Under the pieces are notes generated by a model. That model was given only the letters and a program-made list of their open reading frames with translations, was not told where the DNA came from and ran no database searches. A stretch of DNA of 64,000 nt, from assembly GCA_023846275.1 (NCBI GenBank), contig JAIUJO010000291.1, positions 35,001-99,000 on the forward strand, read 5' to 3'. The stretch is from Vanilla planifolia. Its lineage: Eukaryota; Streptophyta; Magnoliopsida; Asparagales; Orchidaceae. The position numbers and the translations under genes were made by a program. Of the stretch, positions 13,401-24,680 are shown piece by piece (the stretch's first letter is position 1; each line of letters begins with the position of its first letter).

Positions 13401-16400
13401 AGAGTAGAGTAAAGTAGAGCTACCTTAGATTAGGCTAGGCTAGGCTAAGTTAAAGTAGAGTAGACTAGAATATACTATATTAGAGTAAAGTAAAGTAGAG
13501 TAGAGCAAGGCTAGGCTAGGCTAGAGTAAGCTAGGTGAGGTAAGGCTAAGCTAGAGTAGAGTAGAGTAGAGTAAGGTAAAGCTAGGTTAGGCTAAGGTAG
13601 GCTCAGCTAGGCTAAACTAGGTTAGAGTAGAGTAGAGTAGAGTAGAATAGAGATTAGTAGAGTATAGTAGAATAGAGTAGAGCAAAATAGAGGAGATCAG
13701 AGTATGGCTAAATAGAGAAGAACAGAGTAGAGTAGAGCAAAGTAGAGTAGAGTAGAGCATAGTAGAGCAGAGCAGAGTAGAATAGAGAAGAGTAGAGTAG
13801 AGTAGGGTAAATTATAATAGATTTGAGTAGAGTAATGTAAAGTAAAATAGAGTAGAGCTAGGTTAGGCTAGGCTAGGATAGGCTAGGCTAGGGTAGGGTA
13901 TGCTAGGTTAGGCTAGGCTAGAGTATAGTGGAATATAGTAGAGTAATGTAAGGTGGAGCAGAGCAGAGCTTTGTTACCCTAGGCTAGGCTAGGTTATGCT
14001 AAACTAAGCACTAAAGTAGAGTAGAGTAGAATATAATATAGTAGAGTATAGTAGAGTAGAATAGAGTAGAGAAGAGTAGAGTAGAGCACTGCATAGTAGA
14101 GTAGAGTATAGGAAAGTAGTGTAGAGTGGAGTAGATAAAAGTAGAGCAAAGTAGAGAAAAGTAGAGTAAAGTAAAGCCAGGTTAGGCTAGGCTAGAGTAG
14201 AGTAGAGTAAAGTAGAGTAGAGATAGGTTAGGCTAGGCTATGGTATGTTAGGTTTTAGTAGAGTAGAGTAGAGTAGAGGAAAGAAGACGAGAGTAGAGCT
14301 AGGTTAGGCTTGGCTATGTTAGGGTAGGCTAGGAAAGACTAAAGTAAAGTAGAGCACAGTAGAGTAGAATAGAGTATAATAGAGATAGGTTAGGCATGAT
14401 AAGGCTTAGCTAAGCTAGATTAGAGTAGAGTAGAGTAGAATAGAGTAGTGTAGAGCAAAGTAAAGCTGAGCCAAGTAGTGCTAAGTAGATTAGAGTGGAG
14501 TGGAGTAGAGTAGAGCAGAGCAGAGTAGAGTAGAGCTAAGTTTTGCTAGGCTAAATTAGAGTAGAGCAAAGAAGAGTAGAGCTTAGTAGAGTAAGGCAAA
14601 ATAGAGTAGAGTAGAGTAGAGCATAGTAGAGCTAGGTTAGGCTAGGTTAGACTAATGTAGTACAAAGCAGAGTAGAGTAGAGTACAGAACAATAGAGTAG
14701 AGCATAGCAGATTAGAGATGAGTAGAATAGAGTAGAGCAAAGTAGAGTAGAGCAAAAAAGAGTAGTGTAGAACTAGGTTAGGCTAGGCTAGGCTTGGTTG
14801 GAGTAGGGTAGAGTAGAGTAGAGCTAGGTTAGGCTAAGCTTGGCTAGGTTAGAATAGAATAGAGTTGAGTATAGCAGAGTGGAGTGGAGTATAGCACTGT
14901 AGAGTAGAGTAGAGTAGCATAGAATAGTAGAGTAGGGTAGAGTATAGTATAATAGAGTAGAGTACAGTAGAGTAGAGCTAGGTGGCTAGGCCAAGCTAGG
15001 GTAGGCATGGCTACGCTAGCTAAAGTAGAGTAGAATAGAGTATAACAAAGTAAAGTAGGGTGGAGTAGGACACGTTAGGAAATGCTAGGCTAGAGTGTAG
15101 TGGAGTAGAGTAGAGCAAAACAAAGTAGAGCATGACAGAGTATAGTAGAGCAGAGTAGAGAAGAGAAGAGCAGAGTATAATAGAGTAAAGAAAAGTAGAG
15201 CATAATAGAGCTGGGTTAGGCTGAGCTAGGTTAGGCTTGGCTAGGCTGGGCTAAGTTTGAGTAGATTAGAGTAAAGTAGAGCAAAACAAAGTAAAGTAGT
15301 GTATAATATAATAGAGTAAAGTAGAGTGGGGTGTAATAAAGTAAGTTAGGTTGGAGAAGAGTAGAGAAGAATAGAGTAGAGTATAGTAGAGTAGAGTAAA
15401 GTATAGTAGAGTGTAGTAGAGTAGAATAGAGTAGAGCTAGGTTTAGGCTAAGCTAGGCAAGTGTATAGTAGAGCAAACTATAGTAGACTAGAGTAGAGTA
15501 GAGCATAATAGAGCATAGTAGAGTAGACCATATTAGAGTAGAGTAGAGTTAGGTTAAGTTAAGCCAGGCTAGATTGGAGTAGAGTGGAGTAGAGTAGAGC
15601 TAGGTTTGGCTTCACTAGGCTAGGTTAAGTTAGAGTAGAGTAGAGTGGAGTAGAGAAGGGTAAAGTTGTGTAGAGCTAAGATAGGCTAGGGTAAGTTAGG
15701 CTAGGATAAGCTTGGCTAGAGAAGAGTAGAGTAGAGTAGAGTGGTGTAGAGTAAAGTAGATTATAGCAAGGTTAGGCTAGGCTAAACAAGACTAGAGTAG
15801 AGTCAGGTAGAGTAGAGTAGAGTAGAACATAGTAGAGTAGAAAAAAGTAGAGCAAAGCAAAGCATAAAAGAGTAGAGTAGAGCAGAGCAGAGCAGAGTGG
15901 AGTTGAGCTGAGCAAAGTAGAGCAGGATAGAGGAGAGCAAAGTAGAGCAAAGCAAAGTAGAGTAGAGTAAACTAGTGTAGAGCTAGGTGATGCAAGGCTT
16001 GGCTAAGCCATGCTAGAGTAGATAGAGTAGAGTATAGTAGAGTTAGGTTGGGCTAAGCGAGGTTGAGTCGAGTAGAGTATAGTAGAGCTAAGGAGAGAGT
16101 AGAGCTAGGTTAGGATATGCTAGGCTAGGTTAAAGTAAAGTAGAGTAGAGTAGAGTAGAGTAGAGTAGAGAAGAATAGAGTAGAGTATAATAGAGTAAAG
16201 AGAGCTAGGTTAGGCATGATGAGGCTAGGCTTGGTTTGAGTAGAGTAGAGTAGAGTAGAGTAGAATAAAGAAGTGTAGAGTAGAGCAGAGCAGAGTATAG
16301 TAGAGCAGAGTAGAGTAGAGTATAACATAATAGAGCAAAACAGAGTAGAGTAGAGCAAAATAGAGTAGAGCAAAGTATAATAAAGAAAACTAGGTTAGGC

Positions 16401-17465
16401 TAAGCTAGGCTAGTAATAGTAGAGTAGAGTAGAGCTAGGTTAGGCTAGGCTAAGCTAAGCTAGGTAAGAGTAGAATAGAGAAGTATAGAAAAAAGTAAGG
16501 TGGAGAAGAATAGAGTAGAGTAAACTAGAGTAGAGCAGAGTAGAGCAAAGTAGAGTAGAGTGGAGCTTGATTAGGTTATGCTTAGAAAAGCAAGGATAGA
16601 CTATAATAGAGTAGAGCTAGATTAGGTTAAGCTAGGCTAGGGCTATCTTAAAGCAGAGTAGAGTATAGTAAAGTGGTTGTAGAGTAGGGTAGAGTAGAGT
16701 TGGGTTAGGTTATATTAGGCTTGGCTAAGTTTGGCTAGGATGGGCTAGGCTAGGCTAGAGTAGAGTAAAGCTGAGTAGAGTAAGGTAAATTTGAGTAGAG
16801 TAGAGCTAGATTAGGTTTGGTTGGGCTAGAGTATAAAAGAGTAGAGTAGAGTACAACAAAACAAAGTAGAGTAGAGTGGACTAGAGAATAATAGAGAGTA
16901 ATAGAGAAGAATAGTGAAAAGTAGAGAAGATTAGAGCAGAGTAGAGTAGAGCTAAGTTAGCCTAGATCATGCTAGGCTGGGCTAGACTAGGGCAGAATAT
17001 AGTAGAGTAGAGCTAGGTTAGGCTTGGCTAGGCTAGGCAAGGGTAGTGTAGAGTAGAGTAGAATAAAGTAGAGTAGACCTAATTTAGGCCAGGATAGGCT
17101 AAGTTAGGGTAGGCTAGAGTAGAGTAGTGTAGAGTAAGGTAGAGTGGAGTAGAGTAGAGTAGAGCTTAGTTAAGCTTAGCTAGGCTAGGCTAGAGTAAAA
17201 TAGAGTAGAGTAGATTAAAGTAGGGCAAAGTACAACAGAGCAAGGTAGAGTAGAGTAGAGCAGAGTAGAATAGAGTAGAGAAGAGTATGGTAGAGCAGAG
17301 AAGAGCAAAATAAAGTAGAGAAGAGTAGAGCAGTGCATAGCATAGCCTACGTGAAGGTTGGCTAGGCTAGGAAAGTGCAGAGTAGAGTAGTGTATGTTAC
17401 GATAGAGTATAGCAAGGCCAGGCTAGGCTTGGTTAGGTTAAGCTAGAGTAGAGTAGAGTAAAGTA

Positions 17466-19800
17466 GCATAGAGCCAAGTTAGGCTTAGCTAGTCTAAAGT
17501 AGAATAAAATAGAGCATAGTTTAGAGTAGAGTATAGTATAGTAAATCTAGGTTAGGTTAAGTTAGGATAGGTTAGGCTAGGCAATGCTATGCTAGCATAA
17601 GATAGGTTAGGCTAGACTAGGCTAGGGTAGGTTAGGCTAGGCTAAGCTAGAGTCAAGTAGAGTAAAGTAGCATTGTATAAAGGAAGGTTAAGCTCAGCTA
17701 GGCTAGTGTGGAATAAAATAGATTGGAGTAGAGTAAGACTAGGCTAGGTTAGGTGAGGTTAAGCAAGGCTAGGCTTGGTTACGCTAGAGTAAAGTAGTGT
17801 TGAGTAGGGTAAAGTAGAGTATAGTATGGTAGGGCTAAGTTTGGCTATGTTAGAGTAAGCTGGGTTAGGCAAGGCTAAGTTTGGTTAGGGTAGAGTAAAG
17901 TGAAGTAGAGTAGCATAAAGCTAAGGTAGGCTTAGTTGGGTTTGACTTGAATAAAGTAGAGTAGGGTAGAGTTGAGTAAGGTTAGGCTAGGCTTGCTGAG
18001 GTTAGGTTAGGCTAGGCAAGGCTAGAGTAGAGTAGAGTTGGCTAGAGTATAGCATAATAAGGAAACACTAGGCAAGGCTAAGTTAGGCTAGGTTAGGTTA
18101 GGTTAAGCTAGAGTGGAGTAGAGTAGAGTAGAGGAGCATAGAGCTAAGTTTGGCTTAGTTAGGCTAGAGTAGAATAAAATAGAGTAAAGTATAGTTGAGT
18201 AGAGTAAGGCTAGGCTAAGCTAAGTTATGTTAAGGATAGGTTAGGCTAGGCTACATTAGGTTAGGCTAGGCTAGGTTAGGTTGGGCTAGGCTAGGCTAGG
18301 TTAAGCAAGAGTCAAGTAGAGTAAAATAAAGTAAAGCATAGTAGAGTAGAGTAGAGTAGACTAAAATATAGTAAGGCTAGGTAAGGCTATACTAGGATAG
18401 GCTAGGCTAAGTTAGACTAGAGTAGTGTACAGTAGAGTAAAGTAGCATAAAGCTAAGTTAAGCTAAGGTAAGCCAGAGTAGAATAAAATAAAGTAGAGTA
18501 GAGTTGAGTAAGGCTAGGCTAGGTTAGAGAGGTTTGGTTAGGATAAGTTAGGCTCAGCTAAGCTAAGCTAGGTTAGGCTAGTTAAGCTAGGCTAGGTAAA
18601 GCTAGAGTAGAGTAGAGTAGAGTAAGGTAGAGTAGAGTATAGTAGAGTGGAGTATAGTAGAGTATAGTAGGGCTGGGTAAGGCTAGGCTATGCTAGGTTA
18701 GGATAGGCTTGGTTAGGCTAGAGTAGAATAGGGTAGAGTAAAGTAATGTAAAGCTAGGTTAGGCTCAGTTAAGCTAGAGTAAAATAAAATATAGTAGAGT
18801 AAAGTAGATTAGAGTAAGGGTAGCCTAGGATAGGTGAGGTTTGGCTAGACTAGGATAGGTTAGACTAGGGTAGGCTAGGGTAGGCTAGGGGAGGGTAGGG
18901 TAGAGTAGAGTAAAGTAGAGTAGAATATAATAGGGTTGAGTAAAGTAAATTATAGTATAATAGAGTAGAGAAGAGTAAAGTAAGGTAGAGTAGAGTAGAG
19001 TAGAATAGAGTAGAGTAAAGTAAGATAGAGTTATGTTGAGCTTAACAAGGTTAGGTAAAATAAAATAGATAAGAGTAAAGTAGAGTAAGGCTAGTTTAGG
19101 CTAGGCTATGCTAGAGTACAGTATGGTAGGGTAGAGTATAATAAGATTGGGCTAAGCTAAGCTAGGTTGGCTTGTCTAGGCTAGGTTAGGCTAGAGTAGA
19201 ATAGAGTAGAGTAGAGTAACATAGAGCTAAGTTAGGATTAGCTAGGCTTAAGTAGAATAAAACAGAGTAGAGTATATTAGTGTAGAGTAGAGTAGAGAGA
19301 GGCTAGGCTAGACTAGGCAAGGTTAGAGTAGGCGAAGCTAAGCTAGGCTAGAGTAGAGTAGAGTTGGGCAAAGTAAAGTATAGTAAGGTTGGGCTAGGCT
19401 AGGCTAGGTTTGGCTTGGCTAGGTTAGGATAAGCTATGTTAGGCTAGAGTAGAGTAGAGTAGCATAGAGCTAAATTAGTCTTAGCTAAGCTAGATTAGAA
19501 TAAAATAAAGTATAATAGATGGAGTAGAGTAGAGTTGACTAGAGTAAGGCTAGGCTAGGTGAGGTTAGGTTAGGATAGGTTAGGTTAAGCTAGGCAAGTC
19601 AAGGCCAGACTAGACTAGAGTAAAGTAGCATAGAGTAGAGTAGAGTAGAGTAGCATAAAGCTAATTTAGCTAAGCTAGGATAGAGTAGAATAAAATAGAG
19701 TGGAGTAGAGTAGAGTAAAGTAAGACTTAACTAAGCTAAGTGAGGTTAGATTAGGTTAGGCTCAATAAGGCTAAGTTAGGTTCAGTTTGAGTAGGGTATG
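17466..19800 (+). repeat. Higher-order repeat domain with GCATA marker
   Basis: A B-block-rich domain in which a composite motif recurs: AGTAGCATAGAGCTAAG, then a TTAGGCTTAGCTAGG-like B-block, then AGTAGAATAAAATAGAG. Marker positions (GCATA or close variants) are 17466, 17670, 17913, 18136, 18445, about 18745 (weak), 19219 (ACATA), 19462 and 19653. Spacing is mostly 190-310 bp, with one gap near 475 bp that could hold a decayed unit. AATAAAAT follows most markers within about 50 bp. This is a secondary repeat unit built out of pentamers. Confidence 0.7.
18868..18900 (+). other. Candidate G-quadruplex motif within satellite
   Basis: Five runs of three or more G on the + strand start at 18868, 18878, 18888, 18893 and 18898. 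The last four are separated by loops of 7, 1 and 2 bases, which satisfies the usual G3+N1-7 rule. B-blocks normally carry only GG, so the site depends on several C-to-G or A-to-G changes in adjacent units. Folding is untested. Confidence 0.5.
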
Positions 19801-20949
19801 GTAGAGTAGAGTAGAGCAGAAAAGAGCAAAGTAGAGAAGAGTAGAGTCGAATAGAGTAGAGAAGAGTAAACTAGAGTAAAGTAGAGCAGAACAGAGCAGA
19901 CCAAGGTTATGTTAGGCTAAGTTTGGCTATGCAAGGCTAGGCAAGAGTAGAGTAGAGTAGAGAAAAGCTAGGCTAGAGTAGAGTAGAGTAGAGTAGAGTG
20001 GAGAAGAGTAGAGTAGAGTAGAGCAAGGCTAGGCTAGGGTAAGTTAGGCTAGGCTAGGCAAGAGTAGAGTGGAGTAGAAAAGAGTAGAGTAAAGTAGAGT
20101 AGAGTAAAGTAGAATAGAGTAGAGCTCGATTAGGCTAGGCTAGACTGGGTAGACCAAGGTAGAGTAGAATAGAGTAGGGTAAAGTAAAATAGAGTAGAGC
20201 ATAGTAGAGTAGAGTAGAGCAAAGAAGAGTAGGATAGAATAGAGCAGAGTAGAGCATAATAGAGTGGAGTAGAGTAGAGCAGAGTAGTGTAGAATGGAGT
20301 ATAGTATAGTAGATTAGAGTAAAGCAGAGTAGAGCTAGGTTAGGCTAGGCTAGGTTAGACTAGAGCAGAGAAGAGCTAGATAGGCTTGGTGAGGCTAGGC
20401 TAGGTTAGAGTAGAGTAAAGTAGAGTAGAGTAGAGTATAGCATAGTAGAGTAGAGTTGAGTTGAATTAGGTTAAGCTAGGCTAGGCTAGAGTATACTACT
20501 ATAGAATATAATAGAGAAGAGTAGAATAAAGCAAAGTAGACCAAAGCAAAGTAGAGCATACTAGAGTAGGGAAGAGCAAAGTAGGGTAAAGAATTAAAAA
20601 GCAAAGTAGAGCATAATAGAGTAGTGTAAAGCAAAAATAGGCTAAGGTAGGCAAGGCTAAGAGGGGCTAGGTTAGGCTAGATTAGGCTAGGATAGATTAG
20701 AGTAAAGAAGAGTAAGGAAGTGTAGAGCAGAGCAAAGAAAAATAGAATATAGCAAATCAAAGTAGATTAGAGCTGAGTCGAGCTAGGTTAGGCTAGGTTA
20801 TACTAGGCTAGGCAAGGCTAGAGTAGACAAGAGTAGAGTAAAACATAGTATAGTAGAGTGGAATAGAGTGCAATATAATAGAGTAGATTGTAATAAAGTA
20901 GAGTAGTGTAAAGTAGAGTAGAGTAAAGTAGAGTAAAGTAGAGGAGAGG

Positions 20950-20954
20950 AGAGG
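20950..20954. repeat. Left target-site duplication AGAGG
   Basis: AGAGG lies directly outside the left LTR and is repeated perfectly at 30552-30556 outside the right LTR. Five bases is the expected duplication for Ty3/Gypsy integration. The surrounding satellite is rich in AGAGG-like pentamers, so a chance match cannot be excluded. Together with the intact TG...CA termini it fits a simple, complete insertion. Confidence 0.8.
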
Positions 20955-21794
20955 TGTTACACCCCAGTTTTTTTTTTTTTTTTTTTACATATAGACAGCT
21001 CAGATCGTCCCATACCAACCTGAGTAGCCTACGAAAAACATAGGATATAACACATCATTACACACCTACTTTCCTTAACTATGTTGATCCCATCTCCTGG
21101 GCACACCGTCAAATCAGATTCATGACTCCTGAATTAACTGATGAACTCGCGCAATGTTACTCCTACTAGACCCAATACTCCTAACCCATACCGGTAGGAG
21201 AACCGATCTAATAGAAGTCTGAACCCCCAAGGTTAAGTTCCATAGTCATGTAATGACCTCACCATCAACAAAAAAAACATATAACATCCACCGATATGAA
21301 ATGGCGCTCCACACACCATACCGTCAAGATAGAAAATAAGATAGTGTATAAAAATGTAACTCATATGAAAAATCACAGTCCATCAAATACCACATCATCC
21401 ATCCGAGTACATGAGTCAGAATCACCCTCACATAATACAAGACATAAAAATAATAGTCTCACTGAATACATCCAACAGCAATAATCAACTAACCAGAATG
21501 TCTCAGAAGATCACAGATCAGATCTCCTCCACTAGCCTACTGATCACGATCCCACCTAAAGCTGGGTGGCGTCAAGTCTGCCGAGCCACTGGAAAAATAT
21601 AAATAATAAAGGAATGAGCTACGCCCAGTAGGAAAGACAGCTAGTAAAAAAAAACTCTCATGCAAGAGAAGGATAATAGCAAGAGTATAGAAATACAGCA
21701 TAACAATGTAGGGTGGAAAGGCACTCTCAGTCCCAGACTCTGACCAACCACAGTCACCCCCAGTCACACCAGAGTAGCTCTCCTCTGTGCTCCC

Positions 21795-21887
21795 AGGCAG
21801 CATGCCAGCGGGAGACGCCCATCTCTGCGCACGCATGGCGCCTAGGCAAAGCATGCCAGCGGGACAAGCCCATCTCTGCGCACGCAT
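21795..21887 (-). repeat. 51-bp tandem duplication inside the LTR
   Basis: Two adjacent copies of a segment containing CATGCCAGCGGGA and CCCATCTCTGCGCACGCAT, starting near 21801 and 21852 (offset 51). The same duplication, with the same offset, is in the right LTR (28409 and 28460). It therefore predates this insertion. Repeats of this type in the U3 region of LTRs often carry enhancer function; that role is inference here. Confidence 0.8.
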
Positions 21888-21981
21888 CACAACGCCTAGC
21901 ACCCGACACCGCAGCGTCTCTCGTCAATCAATCTTCTGGAGACTATAGACAGAACCAGTCACATAGATCTCTAGCCAACGT

Positions 21982-22078
21982 GAGACACCCCTGCCACCCT
22001 CAGGTACGTAGGCCTACACACTTGGCTAGCCACGGCGAGTCACCCCTGCCACTGCCACTCTCAGGCGCGCAGGCCTAC
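21982..22078 (-). repeat. 55-bp tandem duplication inside the LTR
   Basis: GAGACACCCCTGCCA...CTCAGG...AGGCCTACAC recurs as GAGTCACCCCTGCCA...CTCAGG...AGGCCTACAC with an offset of 55 bp (21982 and 22037). It is present at the matching place in the right LTR (28590 and 28645). The second copy has an extra CACTGC stretch, and point changes separate all four copies. Confidence 0.75.
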
Positions 22079-23956
22079 ACTCATGGACCAGAAGAGATCG
22101 ACTCAGCCACCGTCCCAAGAAGTCCTCTCCCAACAATTTCCATAGAAGCCACGCCCCTACAGTCATTGCCAAGCTCTAACTCCAAGATTCGGCAACATGT
22201 GTCCAGATACAACAAGGCGCATACCAGTCCACATGTATACTGTGGAAGCTAAGTCTATACCGCACAGTTACCTACCACAACTACCCTAAAACATCATATA
22301 GGGCCTATAGTATTCCGGTCCAATATGCCAATCCATGAAATATACCAACACTGAGTAAACTGACTCAATCCATGTCATTGCCATCCAAGCAACACAAACT
22401 GTACCAAAATTCTGACTATTCTGGTAACACCCAAGTGTCACACTTCCTTCCAACTAATCCAGCTGCACTGAATTTATGGGTAATTTCCAACAGTCAATTT
22501 CAACTTGGCTACGTGATTTCTAAAAATCACCTTTTTCTCACTTCAGGAAATTTTTAAATTCAAAAAAATCAATTTCCGCCCTTTATCCATTTTCCGAAAT
22601 TCGGAATAAATTTCCGAATAAAATTTAAATTCCACATATATCCTTTTTCCGAAAATTCGGATTAATTTCCGAATTAAATTTTCCTCAGCGCCGTTCATCC
22701 GCGCTGAATCCCGCTGAACCGGTTTCGCTGCCGGTTCGGAAACCTCGCGCTGAACCGCGACACCGCCGAACCAAATTCCTTAATAATCCGTTAATTGGTC
22801 GATGCTTAAATAAATATAATTACTAATAAATATTATATAAATACCATTAATTACTTAAATAAATTCGTAATTAATCTAAACCCTTCTCCTTCCTCGGTCC
22901 GAAGCCCGCGAACCCTAACCGACGCAATCGCCGACCAATCCAATCCTTCCATCGATTTCCGGCGAACGCGAACAAGGAGAAAAAAAATCCGATGTTCGTA
23001 CTATCCTAATGTTTCAATAATGCCACTAATTTCTAAGGTTCATTCAAAATTTCCGCCGAAGGAGTTCGCCCGTACGCCATTGCCGTATTGTGAGATTTAA
23101 GATTAATCCAACAATTAATTAACTAATTCAATGGCAACACTGATAATACAAATCCCTAACATGTTCCTAAGCATTAACTAAATTTTTCGGCGAAATAGGA
23201 AATTTTCCAGAAAATCCAAAATTTGTAAAAGACGCAGATTAACATTCAACTAAGTCCGATTTTTCATCCACATGCTTGTGTTTATTAAGCAAAATATTCC
23301 ATGCTTTTAATTTCTACTAAATAACTAATTTAAATCTGACTTTCATACCTTGCTCGCCGGCGACGGTGAAGCTCGCACGCGATCAACCGCAGCTCCTCGC
23401 CGAACGAAACCGGGACCAAAATGCTCGCCTCTGTCCCGCGAAACTCCGGTTACCAAAAGCCCCTTGGAAGGCTGCCGGAAAGTACCGCCGTTCGCCGCGA
23501 ACACCTCGCCTCTAGCCACCGTTTGAAACCCTAACAGTCGAACAGTTTAGGTTAAATACCTGGCTTAAATCGATAATAACCCCTTAAGACCCATTAAGCG
23601 CCGGTTGACCTTCCAAAAACGCCGCTTAACACCCGATCAGCCGGTTAATCTCCACCGCTGAGCTCGTCCGTCCGATCCGCTTATCTGCGGCTTATCCAAA
23701 CGCACGTGCAAACGCACCTCGGTGAACCGCCCCGCCTTCGCTGAACCGCTCCGGTTCGGTTCACGCGCGGTAAAAAAAAAACCAAATTCCGGTTTTAAAA
23801 AAAATCTCGGTGCTCCGAAAAAATCCCCAGAAAATTTCAGAAATTTCAATAGCCTCCAATTGAGCTCCTGGCTCATCCTACTATCGATCTGAAATCATCC
23901 AAGCCACAATTGAATTATTGAAGATTAAACATATAATATTTTACCGGGTATAACAA

Positions 23957-23968
23957 TCTCCCCACCTT
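23957..23968 (-). promoter_or_regulatory. Polypurine tract (plus-strand primer site)
   Basis: Read on the minus strand this is AAGGTGGGGAGA, one base before the start of the 3-prime LTR (TGTTA). Polypurine tracts in this position prime plus-strand DNA synthesis during reverse transcription. It follows the stop codon of the last coding segment (23970-23972) almost without a gap. Confidence 0.85.
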
Positions 23969-23969
23969 A

Positions 23970-24269
23970 TCAGGAATTTCGCCCTCGAAATTCAGCAAGA
24001 AGTTCCGGCCACTTTTTCGCAACATCCTGCTCTAGCTCCCAGGTTGCCTCCCTTTCGTCATGTCTATTCCACAGAACCTTGACCATAGGAAACGACCTGT
24101 TCCTCAGCTGCCTGCTGCTCTCCTCGAGGATGCGAACTGGCAGTTCCACATAAGAAGAATCTGGTGCCACTTGCAAACCAGGAAGATCATCACCGATACA
24201 ATGAGAAGGATCTGGCACATATCTCTTGAGATTCGAAACATGAAACACATTGTGAATCCCAGTCAGAGT
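23970..24269 (-). pseudogene. Pol C-terminal segment: chromodomain-like tail
   Basis: Continues the integrase frame after an in-frame TAG at 24270-24272. The open part from the GTG codon at 24248 encodes 92 residues ending in TGA at 23970-23972. It begins with the FHVSNLKRYVPDP motif that closes the integrase GPY/F region in plant Gypsy elements. A chromodomain-like stretch follows, with VKVLWNRHDEREATWE at about residues 56-71 (VKV.W......EATWE is the group II chromodomain signature). In chromoviruses this tail is thought to direct integration to chromatin marks. There is no proper start codon and translation would need read-through of the upstream stop, so it is part of a broken polyprotein. 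The stop sits directly beside the PPT, as expected for a full-length C-terminus. Confidence 0.85.
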
Positions 24270-24680
24270 CTAACGAAGTGCCAACCTGTAAGCTACTTCA
24301 CCAATCCTCTCCAGAATAGGATAGGGTCCAATGTAACGAGGTCGAAGCTTAGAAGACTTGCCAAACCTGAATAGACCTTGCATAGGACTGATCTTCAGGA
24401 ATACCCTATCTCCCACAGAAAACTCAACAGCTCTGTGCTTAGGATCATAATATTTCGTCTGACGATCTTGCACAGTACGTAATCTGTCCTGCAATAACTT
24501 GACTTCCGCTGCGGTCTCCTCCACAATCTGGGGTCCCCACACTCTCCTGGAATCACCCTCCTCCCAACAAAGAGGAGATCTACACCGACGTTCATACAGT
24601 GCCTCATAAGGTGCCATACCAATCGACGCCTGAAAACTGTTATTATACACAAATTCTACCAAGGGTAACCGTATGCCCAA
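24270..24680 (-). pseudogene. Integrase C-terminal segment, shifted frame (GPY/F module)
   Basis: This segment encodes LPLVEFVYNNSFQASIGMAPYEALY (residues 5-29; shown here only as the motifs LPLVEF, YNNS and MAPYEALY), then SVGDRVFLKISP and the GPY/F-type sequence LRPRYIGPYPILERIGEVAYRLAL, ending in TAG at 24270-24272. These are the standard C-terminal integrase motifs of plant Ty3/Gypsy elements. It lies one base out of frame with the catalytic core (24656-25345). The shift is a net one-base loss, probably at about 24665-24690, just before LPLVEF. It is not an independent gene: it starts at a TTG within the overlap, and the homology is continuous with the core. Confidence 0.9.

Larger units (their letters stand above)
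1141..20954 (+). repeat. Composite TAGAG/TAGGC pentanucleotide satellite, left segment
   Basis: Degenerate tandem array of five-base units that all begin with TAG. A-blocks are runs of TAGAG, with frequent variants TAAAG, CAGAG, CAAAG, CATAG and TAGTG. B-blocks are C-TAGGT-TAGGC-TAGGC, usually three to six units. The two alternate every few tens of bases. Perfect TAGAG runs rarely exceed about seven units, so the array is old or fast-drifting. Orientation is constant. No gene, RNA or other interruption is visible in this segment. It ends at the retrotransposon insertion, inside a local GGAGA-rich patch. Nested duplications are listed separately. Confidence 0.97.
20955..23955 (-). repeat. 3-prime LTR of the retrotransposon (left copy)
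   Basis: 3001 bp, direct repeat of 27562-30551. Termini are TGTTA...TAACA. It contains a 19-20 base poly-T on the + strand just inside the left end, two short tandem duplications (near 21795-21887 and 21982-22078), a 15-base palindrome at 22592-22606, an AT-rich core near 22800-22880 and a GC-richer region around 22690-22780 and 23350-23530. By eye about 80 substitutions separate it from the other LTR (about 97% identity), plus an indel of about 13 bases near 22695-22707 that is present here and absent from the right copy. Short open frames inside it are not conserved at full length in both LTRs on the + strand and are not called as genes. Confidence 0.95.

Noticed and set aside
21537..21902. 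121-codon minus-strand frame present in both LTRs
   Set aside because: Conserved length in two copies that are 97% identical is weak evidence, composition follows the LTR tandem duplication, and there is no known domain.
21713..22252. Plus-strand 179-codon open frame in the left LTR
   Set aside because: In the right LTR the same frame ends after 119 codons because of a point change. No recognisable domain; it is antisense to the element.
22592..22606. Palindrome in the LTR as a heat-shock element
   Set aside because: TTC and GAA modules have the wrong spacing (one or zero bases instead of two); it is just a perfect short palindrome.
24395..24652. Minus-strand 85-codon frame overlapping the integrase C-terminus
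   Set aside because: Alternate frame of the segment that has clear integrase motifs; its own product has none.
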